Shown here: piece after piece, positions 1-12,918 of the stretch | How positions within the stretch are numbered: the stretch's first letter is position 1 | Layout: each line of letters begins with the position of its first letter | Assembly (NCBI GenBank): GCA_963693085.1 | Contig: OY856410.1 | Span: forward strand, 565,418,406-565,482,405 | Direction of reading: 5' to 3' | Length of the DNA stretch: 64,000 nucleotides | DNA from: Alisma plantago-aquatica | Lineage: Eukaryota > Streptophyta > Magnoliopsida > Alismatales > Alismataceae | The notes under the pieces: generated by a model | The model's database searches: none | What the model saw: only the letters and a program-made list of their open reading frames with translations | Told to the model about the DNA's origin: nothing | Position numbers and translations under genes: made by a program

Positions 1-308
1 CGGGATTGACAACTATCCTTCGAGCGGCAGAAGTCTCCCTCCTCTGTAGTAGTCCACACGGACCACCTGTAACTCTGATCGCCTTGTTGCACAAGGAATC
101 GGAAGGAGTCGTACCCTCCTGTGTGCGTACTAGTCACCGACACACTCTCCTACAACTAGTCAATTTTCTGCAGTTGTCTTTCCCTCATTGTGCCTCCCTA
201 ATCAGGTAGCACTTGCTCGGGCTCTCTCGGTTACCACAATCAGAGACAACGACAACTTTGCAGATCAACTGGTATTCTGAGTTGTTCTTGAGAAGCCCCC
301 AATACCCC

Positions 309-316
309 TATATATA
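309..316 (-). promoter_or_regulatory. TATA box of the left-edge LTR
   Basis: TATATATA flanked by C- and G-runs. The octamer is symmetric; the minus orientation is chosen because the palindrome array lies on its right-hand side, as U3 repeats should. Confidence 0.45.
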
Positions 317-410
317 GGAGGGTCATGGGATAGGGTTCTCTGCCTCGGGCAATGTGATATTAAAGCAAGAGTAGAAGGGTTCGAGATTTTCCACAAAAAA
401 ACTAACTACG

Positions 411-806
411 CCAGCTGAACCGATCATTTCATGCATGAACCGGTCGGTTGGGGACCTGAGCCGATCGGTTCACACCTGAACCGGTCAGTTGGGACACCTG
501 AGCCGATCGGTTCACTTCTGAACCGGTCGGTTCACTGCCCTGGTCAGTTCCCGATTGACTTTTCCTCTTTTGTTTTGAATTGATCCAAATACCAATCCTT
601 GTTCCAATCAAATTGGACAAGTGAAATGAAGACAAATTTCTCACCAACCTGACTTTCCCAACTTGCTCGGTTGGACCTGTTGAGCCGATCGGTTCAACCC
701 TTGAATCGGTCGATTCAGTCTTTCCTGAGCCGATCGACTCACCAATCTGAGCTGATCGGTTCACCAACCTGAGCCGATTGGTTCATCATATGAGCCGATC
801 AGTTGG
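411..806. repeat. Array of ~16-bp CG-rich palindromes
   Basis: About a dozen copies of a motif close to TGARCCGRTCGGTTCA, itself nearly a perfect palindrome, occur in two blocks (about 411-550 and 680-806) with spacing near 21 bp. Variants differ mostly by C-to-T or G-to-A changes inside the CCGRTCGG core. The position upstream of the minus-strand TATA box suggests a U3 enhancer-like array. Confidence 0.85.
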
Positions 807-2410
807 GAGTGGAGATTGTGCAAAAGAGTCAATTGCAGTTCTAATCAATCTGATACTCTAATCAATCGGTCCAACACCTTGAACACCATGATACTAAGCT
901 ATCAATTGATTGCGTGTTTAATTGAGCTACTAAACTCCTTTAGTAATCAATCTAAACTTCATTTGTGGATAAACTCCTCTTCCAGGTTAAATCCTATGTG
1001 TGTGACCATGCATACCCATTTCACATTCGTAGTGAAAGTCCATAACACTTATGACTTCACAAGAAAAGAGAGGTGCCTAGTTGCACATCAGTGCTTCCCA
1101 AGTGAAAAGTAAAGTTGGAGAACAACTTTGATTCCTACAATACGTGAATGGTGTTACAGTGAATGCATAATTCCTTTATCACTGATATCCTGAATGAACT
1201 CAAGGCATGGAATAGTCATCCTGTCAACATTCATTCACTTTCTTAATCTCAGAGTAGACTGGAGGAGATATGTATGACATCAATATCATATACTAATTCA
1301 CACATGTGTGTGCATGCCTATCTCAATCTTACTCATCAAGTGGCCATGGAAAACAAACTCCCTCAGGAGGGACAAATCCCATATCTATCACTCACCCCTC
1401 AAAAGCCCCATGTGTCAAAGCCACCCAATCATCACCTTTATAACAACCCATGTTTCAGGACTACGTTTGATGATGTCCAAGTGTACCCAATGACATATGT
1501 TGAGTGTAGTAATTTCAGGTCAAAGAATCACACTCACTACCATCACTGTGAGAGTTGACTGTGACTACCAAATCATGGTTCCATGTGTCACTCTCACGGT
1601 GGGTTTGTCCGGTACACTTGTTCTCTAACAAATACCTATGTGTTTGGTTTGATATCTCCATATCATGATTAATGAGATTATGTCATCAACCAACACCACA
1701 ATCTAGTCTTGTGTGTCATTGTTGTCTATCTACCTTCCACAATGACATCTGATGAGGGACATAATAAGAATGTACAAACTCTTAGCATCCATATGATCTC
1801 ATCATTCAGGTCCTCAACCTGAAAGCATACGTCATTGAGTACTGTCATTCTCTAGACATTCAATTTGTTCTATCATTATCTCATATGACTGAACCAGAAA
1901 GAATTGGAAGCTTTTCTTTGATGTTTATCAAATCAATCTTAATGTATCCCACCAATCATCCCATGATTTGCTCTTAAGGCATACATACCAACAGTATCTC
2001 CAAGCACAAGCTCCAAACTCGAGCAAGAATCACCTTCTTCTCTAAGGATACAAACCCTAAGCAAGAGGAGCATGGAAAGAAGATTTTTTGAGCTTTAAAT
2101 GGAGTTCCACCGTGGAAGACCAGGGTTTCAACCTAGAGGAAGGTGGAACAAAGAAGAACAACTTGGGGGAAAAAGGAGAAAGGTAAGAAACCTGCTTGCC
2201 TTGGTTTGGAAATGCCAAAAGGTGACTTTAGAAACCCTAGATGAGCTTAAATGAAACCCTAGAAGACCTTCTTCACCAAGATGGAATCTTATTCTACCTT
2301 GAGACAGTTCCTCAATGGCCAAAAAGAGACAGGACAAAATGAAGGAGGTGATATGGATCAAATATTTTGGTTGGGAGGTAAGGAAGGAGTATATAAAACT
2401 TTATAATAAA
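807..2410. other. Unassigned non-coding sequence
   Basis: No coding frame with recognisable protein similarity, no clear terminal repeats and no RNA gene seen. The sequence is AT-rich and may include the remaining U3 of the left-edge LTR or an older insertion. Confidence 0.5.
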
Positions 2411-2660
2411 GGAAGAAGCAAGGAATGGGGTTTCCAAGCTACTTTCCATGGGTACATGTATAAGGGTGACCATGGTCATGTAAGCCTTTATGGATAAGGA
2501 AGAAGCAAAGCATGAGGTGTCAAGTTACTTTCCATGTGTCCATGGCTAAGGGTGTCCATGGACAGGAAAGCCTTTATGGATCAAAGGAATCAAGCGTTAG
2601 GTGTCCATGGAGCTTTCCATCTGTCCATAGCCTAAAGCTTCTATGGCCATGCAAATAGAT
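2411..2660. repeat. Tandem repeat, ~87-bp unit, about 2.8 copies
   Basis: Units begin near 2411 (GGAAGAAGCA), 2498 and 2586 and share the core 'CTTTCCATG..TCCATGG..AAGCCTTTATGGAT'. The copies are diverged, so the amplification is not recent. The short open frame across the first unit is not supported as a gene. Confidence 0.8.
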
Positions 2661-4145
2661 GTTACATATCTCCTAGAGACTTATTATCCATCAATTGTCA
2701 GTTCTGCAGGCCCACTACCAACCTCCAAACAAAGAAACCACCCCATTGGTTGATAACTCCTAAAAATAAGCTCATCCATAAAGGGAGAAATCCCTAAAAT
2801 GTCCTTGGAGAGAAACACCTCCAAACCAAGGTACATCTAGGCTCCCCAAGGCCCAAAAAGCTCTAGAATGATAATGAAACATCTAAGGATCATAAGGCAT
2901 GTTACAATTTTCAAAGAAAACCTCCCAATTAGGTAAATTGCAAAAAATTCCAAGTGTGCATAAAAATCACATAACTTACACAAACATCATCCAAATTGGA
3001 CCAAACGTGAATCTTAAGCTTATCTCATGATTTAAAAACACCTCATAAGGTTATATTAAGGTTTATAGAACTTAATTATGGTCGTTAAGCTTGTTCAACA
3101 CATTAAACAAGGTTTGGGGCCTTCCGCTTCTAGCACAAATTTATTTACCATTGTTCCACTTAAGTGGTGATTTTGCATTTTAGATCCTTAAATAAGCTTT
3201 CACTGAGGTATTTGTGCATAAATCTTCCATTGGTATAATTATTGAACAAATGTTCACCAAACCACTATAAATTCCACTAATTCATCAACAAGGACATAAA
3301 GGATAGAAATGAGAAGGAAACTTAGGGAAAAGGGTTACATGGAGTTTATATCAGAATTCAGTATGTTACATAGAGAGCATGTCTAGAATAACCATGATAG
3401 TGTGTACCATGCAAGGTTCATAATTTAGCTCAATTTTTTTATCATCAAAGAGATCTTGGATGTCATGCATGAAATCTCAACTCACATCTATAAGGTGTCT
3501 TAGGGAATGATGATACTCATAGAATGATGTTTGGACAAATTTGTATGAGACTAAATTTGGAAATGGTTTGTGCATCCAAAATTTTAGCATCAATGATATG
3601 TTGAATAATATGGAGGCATAGGTGCACCCGAGAAGAGTGAACATATGTTGAACTTATTGGGGTGAATATCTTTTAAAATGTACCTATAGAAGGTTCCTTG
3701 AAGCTATTTTCTACATGTGTATGTTTTGTGTCAGGAAAAGGAGCATTATGGTTAGAGACGTTAGCTATTGTAGTGGTGATTGGATTGAAAGGTGATACTG
3801 ACATTCACCATAGTAATTTGGTGAAGGGTATTGCTACCCTTATTATTTGCTCTGGTTATCATTGTTGTAGGGTCAGAATTTCCAACATAGGAGAGCTCAC
3901 GACATCATTTTCGTGTGGTTGTATCTTTTCTTTATCGTATATGCTCTATGATGGTAATGTCATTGATGGTTGCAACCGTGAATTTTATACCCACCTTACT
4001 TCTAAACTTGAAGACACCATTGACGATGAGGATGATGTTTCTATAAACCAGTTTTCTGATTGTGGTTTATATAATTGTATCATCTTGGATAAGATGAGAA
4101 AATAATATCTACATGCAGAATGTCAACATGGTTGACAAAACTAGA
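2661..4145. other. Unassigned non-coding sequence
   Basis: No recognisable gene. A 135-codon open frame at 3698-4105 (+) has an acidic patch but no family resemblance. It lies antisense to and just beyond the gag relic at 4152-4540, so it may be chance sequence within that decayed element. Confidence 0.5.
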
Positions 4146-4151
4146 AAGCCA

Positions 4152-4540
4152 TTATATGGCTGTATGGATGTGTTCCTTGTCGGTTGCCTTGTTGTTGATC
4201 TTTGTTGCCAACTCACTCCATCTTCTAATGAATTGGGTAAAGGATTCCTTATCCTTTTGAGTAAGGGCTTCAAGCTCATCTCTGGTTGTAAGTATGTATA
4301 TGTTCCATGAGTGTTTCTTAATGAAGCATTGGATAACTCGGTATAAGGCTTCATCATCTCCTATTTTAGTTAGTTGTTCCATGTCTAATCAGTCCTTCAA
4401 GTGAAATGGAGATGTTGATCAGAACATTTTCGTCATCTTGCATTGTCCCCATGTTTGGGTCATACATATAGATATAGATATTCAAATCCCATGCCCTTTG
4501 TATTTTTATAATTCAAGGACCTCAAATTTCTAGGAATGCT
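4152..4540 (-). pseudogene. Ty3/gypsy gag relic
   Basis: On the minus strand the segment 4382 to 4152 reads as the C-terminal half of a retrotransposon gag domain: 'RDELEALTQKDKESFTQFI' followed by 'RRWSELATKI' and 'ATDKEHIH', the family pattern of a basic helix with FxxFxxRW. Upstream, out of frame, pieces such as 'YKGHG' and 'TWGQC' near 4540-4440 fit the N-terminal 'KYKGxxDPxxH' part of the same domain. The reading is broken by frameshifts and stops. In an intact element gag would assemble RNA-containing particles; here no continuous pol could be followed. The family assignment rests on motif recognition by eye. Confidence 0.65.
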
Positions 4541-6799
4541 AATTCATTGAATCTTCATGATGGAGTGTTGAACTTGAAAGGGGATGCACCCTACTTGACC
4601 TTGATATTCCGATTTTGAGACCCATAAATATTAGATAAATAAAGTGGGGTGTCCTCCTTTTAGGTGATAATCTGAGAGTCAAATTTTTAGCTCAATCTAG
4701 TCTTCATTGGTTATGTAATTTAGCACGGATCGGGGTCTTATGGGTAGGTCAGCATGATAGGGATTGTGAGGGACATTTGTGATTGAATTTGGGTGTTTTA
4801 GCTACATTTTGAGGTTGTCTCTCGTAGAATGGTTCAGTATGTTCAGATTGGAGTTTAGTGTATTATGATTCTCCAATAGTAATGTTCAATAAAAGTATCC
4901 CACAGTGGAGTATGCATCAACTAGAAATCTATATTGATTGTTAAGAGTCCCAATTTAAATAAAAAATTGTTATTGGTTTCAATGAATATGACCCCAATCA
5001 TAAGAAAGAGTATGATTATTACTTGAAGACCAAAAACGGAATGTCAACACTCTCTTTCTGTTGAACCACCCCCCATCTTTCAATAACACCACATAGTATA
5101 TTGGATTTTATCCTTTGACAACATGATAAAAGGAGTCCAACATCCGTTGTATGGTTGAACTCAAGTATAATTTTCCATTTTACATAAGGTTTTGTAATAA
5201 TTGAGTTCATATCTTCAACAAACCCTATTGATTATGAAATTTCAAGATTAAGAATGCGTCAGTGGTATGCAAATGGAAATCCATGAGCCAATGGTATGCC
5301 TCCGTTCACGATAGGGAACTTCCACAACAAAAAAGATTTCCATTAAAACTTAAATAAAAACATTTGTATTATTTTTCTTTAATAGATTGCTACATAGCCC
5401 ACATGATGTAACCCTTCTAGGGGGAAAAAAGGTTGTAGAGATAGATAGAGAGAGAGAAATAGAGAGAGGGTGATGGGGAGACAAACACAAGAGTGGAGGG
5501 GAGGAGGGGACTAATTAAGGGAGTTTGTTTTGGTTTCTCAGAGATAGATAGAGAGGGAATGATGGAGGGAGAATAAATAATAGATATTTAGGTAAAATAA
5601 ATATAAACAGATAAAGATATCATATACATAGAAACATAGAGGGATACATGTGAAATAGAAGTTAACTTTGAATATTAATTACATTAATGTTTTCTTTATT
5701 GTGTTTAGTTATATAGAGTTTATTTATTGTATAAAGTTAATTATACAAGTATTCATCATATTCTTTATGCTCTATAAGTTTATACATCTATGCATATAAT
5801 TTCATTTTTGTGAAATTTTTTGTATTTTTTATCATTTGAATTAATATGTTCTTAAACATATCCAATGCGTGACTTTAGGTTCATTTGGTGTAATGTATTA
5901 ATCTATATAATGACTCGCACTTATTATGTTGTGTGCTAATGTATGTTGTGTTATATATATAATTTTTGTCAATGAAAATTGTTAACTTTTCTTTATGTTC
6001 TCATTTATATTTATTTGAACTATCTTTTGTTTATTTGTATTTTTCCTCATATAAGCATTTAAATATATACAAAACTTTGTGTTGTTCGTAATATTTGTAT
6101 GTATTATATTTATTCTTTTGTTATGTGTTAATTTAATACTAAGTTTGTTCATTGATCTTCTCTCCATACCATCACCCCACTAGTAAGAAAAAATGCCTTA
6201 TTGTAGTTATCTATATTCTTGTTATGTGGATGTATATTTGTATCATGATATGTATTTTTTGTATAATTTGTTCATCAATCCTCACTATGTTGGTGCATAT
6301 TGTTGCAATTGTGTGTATTTCTATTTACTAATAATGTGTATTTTGTTGATCAATGCTTTATGTCATGTGTATATTTATTATTTACTCCCTCAATCTCCCC
6401 TCACTAGTAGTAGAACATTTTCCCTTCTTCTTTCTATCTTCATACACTATCAAGTTCCCTATTTCTATCTTCCTCCTCTACCTCTCCATTGTTTTCTATC
6501 CCTCACAACCTAATCATTTCATTCTCTCCCCTACACTAACAAAAAACATGCAACCCTCCTATGTATTTATTCTTTCTATCTCAACTACAATCAGTGTCAT
6601 GTCCCCTCAACAATCTCTCTTTTCCACTAAATCACTTATCCCATTTTCTCTCTCTAATCTTTTTTCTTTCTCTAAACCATCCTCAAATATTCCAACTAGG
6701 ACTACACATCACACAAGTGATGACGCAAATTTGTCATTATTTCATAGGTAAAACACATTATTAAGCCAATGATCAAACTAGAAAGATTGAGGGAGGGAA
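4541..6799. other. AT-rich non-coding stretch with purine and pyrimidine tracts
   Basis: No gene recognised. A purine-rich tract (GATA/GAGA and GGGGAGG runs) lies at about 5,430-5,570 and a pyrimidine-rich tract (CTCCCT, TTCTTTCTATC) at about 6,385-6,680. The arms are loosely complementary in composition, but I could not align them as true terminal inverted repeats. Open frames at 6193-6764 are rich in L, S, F and Y, as expected for chance reading of a pyrimidine tract. Confidence 0.5.
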
Positions 6800-7860
6800 T
6801 CATATGATAGGAAGCAACATAAATATTGAAAGCTTGGGGTGTCTCAGAGAGGGTCGACATTTGTGTAAAGGAATGTTTGTCCATAAAGGATGCTTTTTAT
6901 TTACCTTATACAAGATGATTTTGCACCAAGGGACAGTCGACTTATGTGTCAGAGATAGAAATTTTTTAAGAGAAGAATAATTCATCATGCTTTTCATTTT
7001 TATAATGCACCAACCTCCTTTGCTCTTGTGGAGGCAAAGAGTGTTTCAACAAATGGAATGTATATGTTTAAAGTTCCACAAAAAACTCTGTGAATATTAT
7101 CTATAATATTTATAGTTTTTTGTGTAATGGGAATATAGCTGATGTAGTATGTAGGAATATGCAATAAGATAAAATTCACTAAGGCTACACGTTCAACAAG
7201 AGGGAGAGGAGTTGTGACAATTTGAGAGTTTTGATTTTATCTATAATAGGGTTCTAGACTGAATTATTGATAGCTTTGTTGCTTAACAGAAGGCCAGGGT
7301 ATATAGTTGGGAGATAATCGAGTTTACATTTGAGTATATTTGAGGTCTCAAAATTAACAGAAGGATAGGGTATATAGTTGGGAGATAATCGAGTTTACAT
7401 TTGAGTATATCAACGTAGGATTGGAGGTCAAAAGAAGGGGTGTGACAACTAAAAATGAATTCTTTAGGGAAACTAATTTTGAGACATCAAATATGTTGGA
7501 AGATAAAAAAAAATACTCTCTTAGTGTTGATGATATTTTTCTGAGATCGTTTGATAAAAAGGAGACTATTATCAGCAAACATAATAGTGTTATCCATGGC
7601 AATGGAATTATTGGTAATAGGATCTAGTAGACCAGATGTGACAATGATAAAGATAAGCTGAGATAAAGGGTCATCCTCTCTAAGGCCATTAGTGATGTAG
7701 AAGAAGCCAAAGGAAAAGGTATTGATTAGGACCCAAAAGGTAGAAGTAACACAAGCTTTGATCCAGCTAATCCAAGTGTTGTTGAAAATTGACCTTTTAG
7801 AATCTGCTAGAGGAAAATCCATTTGATGTAATCATAGGCTTTCTTGAAGTCTTTCTTGAA
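6800..7860 (-). pseudogene. LINE reverse transcriptase relic
   Basis: Reading leftwards from 7822, the translation has the order of a LINE-1-type reverse transcriptase: 'WISWIKACV', then 'NGLREDDPLSQLIFIIV' (motif B, RQGDPLSP in functional copies), then 'IMFADNSLLF' (motif C, normally FADD, here FADN). Beyond several frameshifts come 'KLDYLPTIYPG' and 'NPIIDKIKTLKLSQ' (about 7400-7200), which fit the thumb and connection region where LINE proteins read 'YLGxPL...W..I..KI'. The second catalytic aspartate of motif C and the Gln and Gly of motif B are changed, and stops are frequent. The piece from about 7000 to 6800 may be the downstream part of the same LINE, but that is weak. No 3' tail or target duplication was found. 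Confidence 0.7.
7283..7410. repeat. 71-bp direct duplication inside the LINE relic
   Basis: A segment beginning TTAACAGAAGG and ending GAGTATAT is present at 7283 and again at 7354 with only small differences. It duplicates part of the LINE coding remnant and adds to its frame disruption. Confidence 0.85.
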
Positions 7861-7890
7861 GGTTAAGAGGGGAAAATTTCATTTTATGTA

Positions 7891-7931
7891 TTGTTATTAT
7901 TATTATTATTATTATTAGCAGCAGCAGCAGT
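7891..7931. repeat. Compound (TTA)n(GCA)n microsatellite
   Basis: An uninterrupted run of TTA/ATT triplets passes directly into four to five GCA triplets. Confidence 0.9.
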
Positions 7932-9088
7932 AGTTAACGGACCAGCCCGGATTTCATTTTGAATTGGAGGACAACAGTAGAACTCGGCCATTAATAGCAA
8001 CCAATAGTAGATTGCAGTGGCATCGCAGCCTCACATTACGTACGGCAACCAGTCGAGTGCAAATAAATTGGCAAAAGGGCGAGCCACTTGTTAGTAAATG
8101 CAAGAAATCGACCACAGCTAGACAGCTATAGCTCCATTGATGGGAAAGGGAAGTGCAATTGAAGGAAAGTACGAACGTCCTCTGAAATGGATTCCTCCTC
8201 TGCACCAAGTATGGCGTGTGCTGGCTCTGACTGACTGGACACGAGGGAGTAGTGTGGTTGATGATGGGGCTGAGGACAGAAAAGGGGTTGAAAGATATGC
8301 GTCGCCAGATCATATCGGACGCACTGTTCGATGGATGCTCTCTTGCTTGCCCCTACATCTGATGATATGATCTCAGTTCGTGGGGAGAGCGACGAGAAGC
8401 AGCAATAAATTCCTTACGTGAAGAGGGATAGGCTTGCGCTTGCCTGGCTAGCTAGCTGTGCATCGCTGTGGGCATCAGCACCTACAACTGAAACTTATTA
8501 ATGGATTTCCTATAAATGAAGGTAAATAGTCATACAGCCTATACTTGGGTAGGGGATGGCTAGTTAGGGTAGGTGATACCCATCATTTTCAGTTCATAAT
8601 TGTTCTTGGCATAATAATTTCCAACGTTTATTAGAACAACTTCTGCACTAATTTGGGTATCCCACCGCCCGAACAAGCTGGCTTTCGTGGCCCAACATTT
8701 GCGCACGTTGCTTGTCAAGTATTTTCTTACTTAAAAATCAGGTTATATTTCATTGGATTAAGACTAGTATTACATCATGGCAAGGTAAGCGAAGTAATAC
8801 GATGACATTACTATATAGTCAGGGGAAAGTAATATCAAAACGGTTCTCGAGTAGTCTAGTTGCCTCACGCAATGGGGAGATGGTCAAAAGGAACCAAGAG
8901 AGGAGGCTCCGATCAGCTAGAATTATAAGAAAGGTAAAATAAAGTCTTATTTTAGCTGGAGGGGGGCTCCCTTATACATCAATCATTACCGTTAATTTGC
9001 TTCTAGCATTGCTGTTGTTTTCACGATAGGTTTTGGTAAACTAGTTTAAACACTTTATCAATACACGAAAATCTAAAGGATCAAATCG
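7932..9088. other. Unassigned stretch of more balanced base composition
   Basis: From about 7,940 to 8,480 the sequence is visibly less AT-rich than its surroundings and has CpG-containing words, but no continuous coding frame, intron pattern or TE motif was recognised. It could be low-copy intergenic DNA or an old organelle or gene fragment. Confidence 0.4.
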
Positions 9089-9580
9089 TTGAGGAGACTT
9101 GATGGTGGGTTCAGAGGCCGCAATGGCAGTCATGGGAGGGGAGGAGGTGGTGGTCGGTTTGGCGATTATGGTGGTGGTTGGATGAAGTGGTTTCTGTGAT
9201 GAAGGCCCCCCTTCTAAAATATGAGAGGCTTCTGCATTTGTTTAGACGTGCATCAAAGATGTGGTTACAAGGATCCCCGATGAAAAGATACATAACGTCA
9301 ACGCTCATATATATCCCCAAACCAAGTTTCAGATTAGGAAAGTTTGCAAAAGATACATCAATGAATCTTACTTCTCAATCAAGGTTTTGGAATGAATAAT
9401 TGTGATGTCATACAAACGACGACAAATTTAACATCAATCGGGCGAAGTTGAGATTCTTGCCTCGAACAAAGGGAACTCCTCAAACTCACTCCGGTGACCA
9501 AGGTGGGCGTGGCAACGAAAGAGAGGAAGGAAGAGTGGTGGACTAGGTGGTGGAGGATCCATGGTAGAGGTGGTGAATGA
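9089..9580 (+). pseudogene. GAR1: Retro-pseudogene of GAR1 (H/ACA snoRNP subunit 1)
   Basis: GAR1 is a nucleolar protein of H/ACA ribonucleoproteins that guide pseudouridylation of rRNA. Seen here: an N-terminal glycine/arginine segment ('GGFRGRNGSHGRGGGGGRFG', 9107-9172). After a frame change come 'DEGPPSK' (from about 9197), then 'DVVTRIPDEKIHNVNAHIY', 'TKFQIRKV' and 'INESYFSIKVLE' (to 9398), then, in another frame, 'DDKFNINRAKLRFLPRTKG' (about 9420-9475) and a GGRG-like tail. This is the order of the conserved GAR1 core, where functional proteins read NEKIP..NA.IY..NKTQIGKVDEIFGPINE..FSIK and D.FYIDPAKLLPL.RFLPQPKG. The start codon is TTG instead of ATG, part of the core is missing, and stops and frameshifts are present. 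No introns interrupt the core, so a processed copy is likely. Identification is by remembered family motifs. Confidence 0.72.
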
Positions 9581-9699
9581 GGGGGTGGTGGATTCTGCAG
9601 TGGTCTTCCATGAAGTTATAGTAGCTTGAGATGCAATAGTGGGCAGTCTCAGGGTTTGAGTTTTTTACCTGATTATCACAATTGTAATACATAAGCTTT

Positions 9700-10330
9700 A
9701 CATCAAGATAAATACAATTGGGAAGCAAGTTACTCTGCCAATCCATTTGAAATAATGGAATGAATAATCTAAAACACTATAGCCATCGACTTGGGAGTCA
9801 TATTTCTATTTAAATTTTTTTGGATCCTCTTGAGAAAACTCACAACTTCTGATGCTAAGAAATCAAAAGTACTAAATAAGAAAGGTATACAAATATGTTG
9901 ATTGTCGATGCATGCTTTCTCATGCTTTACCACTTTGGATGATGTCTTTCTAAGAGTACCATATCCCACTATAAAAGCCCAACTGTTCAAGCCCATTAGC
10001 AGAGAATTCCTTGATCCAAACACACATATTTCCCTTAAACCCGTCCAAAAATATAGACATCATTCGGTCCAAGTTTTGATCTCTCCTCTTATGGATTAGT
10101 AAAAAAAAATCATTGGTGCCAATTTCTTCAAAGAAACGACTACATGTATGAGTAAGTCATAGAGAACGTCCCTAAATAGATCATGCATGTACTTAAACAT
10201 TGGATCTCTATGCAGTGAGCCACATGATCTCCAAAAGCATCCAAACATACCCTACGACAAATTAGACATACATCATCTATTGGAAAGGAAGGTATTATTA
10301 TATGATCTTAGGATAGTGCAACACACCATT
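9700..10330 (-). pseudogene. C-terminal relic of a reverse-transcriptase-associated retroelement protein
   Basis: On the minus strand the broken frames follow a protein tail common in plant genomes and usually annotated as a reverse-transcriptase or jockey-type mobile-element protein. A 'CLDAFGDHVAHC' cysteine/histidine patch lies near 10,250. Then come 'LLIHVVVSLKK' and 'TWTE.CLYFW', then 'GLNSWAFIVGYGTLRKTSS' with 'KVVKHEKACIDNQHICIPF' and 'FDFLASEVVSFLKRIQK' (about 9,995-9,800), and finally 'DWQSNLLPNCIYLD' near 9,735. The longest uninterrupted piece is 84 codons (10,023 to 9,769). No ends of the insertion were found. Its strand is opposite to the adjacent GAR1 copy, so the two were probably separate insertions. 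Confidence 0.55.
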
Positions 10331-10609
10331 GGTGACATATGCTTTTGCTTAACTCGTCAATAGGAACAATAATAAGAAAATAATCAGCAGATTTTCAAGA
10401 TAGGAAACATGAAAAAGTTCCATACCTGGATCTTCTATTTAAACTTTCACCTAATAAGTGTTTATAAACACACAACATCTGGCATGATTTTTATCATTAG
10501 ACTAACATCCACAACTATATAATTGTCTCATAATCGCATCCCCTATGACCTATTACCACTTCCCATCCTTATACATACTTATCCCTATATCTCACTCTAT
10601 GTATGTGTG

Positions 10610-10613
<4 letters not shown>
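10331..10613. other. Unassigned non-coding sequence
   Basis: AT-rich sequence between the retroelement relic and the first (TA)n array; nothing recognised. Confidence 0.4.

Positions 10614-11776
<1,163 letters not shown>

Positions 11777-11833
<57 letters not shown>
11777..11833. repeat. (TA)n microsatellite, left border of the ycf2 fragment
   Basis: About 28 uninterrupted TA units. The plastid-like sequence starts immediately after it, with one or two bases of possible overlap at the junction. Confidence 0.95.
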
Positions 11834-11835
<2 letters not shown>

Positions 11836-12252
11836 ATTTGACCCTATAAGAGGGACTACCGCCGAATAACATGTTTTCGCCAGAAGCAAAATCCCATATT
11901 TCTTCTAGATAATCTCTTAATTGTTCTAGAGCATCTAGAAAGAAATTCTTTAACCAAAAAGAATTAAGTTCTGATATAGGATACCTATCCAGAAGTTTTC
12001 GCAACTCAATCATGTATTATGGAATCATCAAAGATTTGATCTTTTATAACTATGTCTGTAACTCACTAGAGGCTCGGGAAACAAAGAGAAAATGTATACG
12101 AATGAAATATCCAGCAACAAGAAGAAAGAAAAAGATTGAATAGAGGAACTCCCAAGCATTTTTTGATCTCAGACGTGTCCATATCAATGGAACGGGAGAC
12201 TCATTGTTTCGATGAATCATTTCTTCAGACAAAAAAAGATTTTGTAAACACT

Positions 12253-12255
<3 letters not shown>
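11834..12255 (-). pseudogene. ycf2: Nuclear plastid DNA fragment: ycf2 internal segment
   Basis: ycf2 is a large plastid-encoded protein of the plastid import-motor/AAA-like complex. The minus strand translates in one continuous frame from about 12,248 to 11,834 as an internal ycf2 segment: '[11 protein letters not shown]', then '[18 protein letters not shown]', 'SSELQT', then 'KSLMIP', '[18 protein letters not shown]', '[14 protein letters not shown]' and 'YRVKSI'. Three in-frame stops lie close together (about 12,012-12,052), each one substitution away from the expected Glu, Glu and Ser codons. No frameshift is visible. Both borders coincide with (TA)n arrays. The fragment is ~420 bp of a gene that is normally several kb, so it cannot be functional. 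A mitochondrial intermediate (plastid-derived DNA in mitochondria) cannot be excluded. Confidence 0.88.

Positions 12256-12323
<68 letters not shown>
12256..12323. repeat. (TA)n microsatellite, right border of the ycf2 fragment
   Basis: About 34 TA units, followed by a short CA/TA-mixed linker to 12,350. Confidence 0.95.
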
Positions 12324-12333
<10 letters not shown>

Positions 12334-12351
12334 TATATACATATATATATG

Positions 12352-12918
12352 TGTGACAACGATCCAATGAGAAACATATATTGGTGAGAGCATGAGAGGC
12401 AGTTGACTAACTCCACCAATTTTTCATAACCCAACCATAAAGATTACAAGTATATTATAACAATTACCTTCCTACAAACTTCCATTACCATATGATTTGT
12501 ATGTCATTCACAATAATAGAATACTTTTTGACGCTCTATATTGACTTTCAGGCTGACCGGTGGATGTTAAAATTGTAAATTATACATACACACATGTAAA
12601 TCATGTCTAATTGTAATGGTTTTTGTGAGAAGTTAAATGCCTTCCTACAAACTTTCATCACCATCCCATTTGTATATCATTCACATAATAGAATACTTTT
12701 CAATGCTCTATATTAAATTTCAGGTTGACCATTGGATGTAAAAATTGTATATTATAGATATGACATGGAAATAATGTCTAATTGCAATGGTTTTTTGTGA
12801 GAAGGTAAATGCATTGATGCTTTTCACATCTATATGGTTGATTTTAAAAAATAGTTACAAATTTTTGGTTATTCAAATGCCTCATGCTCTCACCGTAGGA
12901 TGTTTTTCACTAGATTGT

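Larger units (their letters stand above)
1..806 (-). mobile_element. Partial LTR of a leftward retrotransposon (U3, TATA, R/U5)
   Basis: Seen: read on the minus strand, a cluster of CG-rich palindromic repeats (806 to 411) is followed by a TATATATA box at about 309-316 and then by ~300 bp of mixed sequence running off the left window edge. This order (repeat-rich U3, TATA, transcribed leader) is what is expected of an LTR promoter and matches the layout of the SIRE-like LTR at 59,216-60,705. Inferred: an LTR whose R/U5 continues outside the window. No LTR end, primer binding site or target duplication could be fixed, so the family and the right-hand limit are uncertain. A host gene promoter is a less likely alternative. 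Confidence 0.45.

Noticed and set aside
3698..4105. 135-codon open frame as a novel gene
   Set aside because: No family resemblance, no promoter or intron context, and it adjoins an old gypsy relic on the other strand. It is kept only as unassigned sequence.
5430..6680. Purine and pyrimidine tracts as terminal inverted repeats of a transposon
   Set aside because: Only composition matches; no base-by-base inverted alignment or target duplication could be found.
6193..6764. Hydrophobic small proteins
   Set aside because: They arise from a pyrimidine-rich tract, with no start context or homology.
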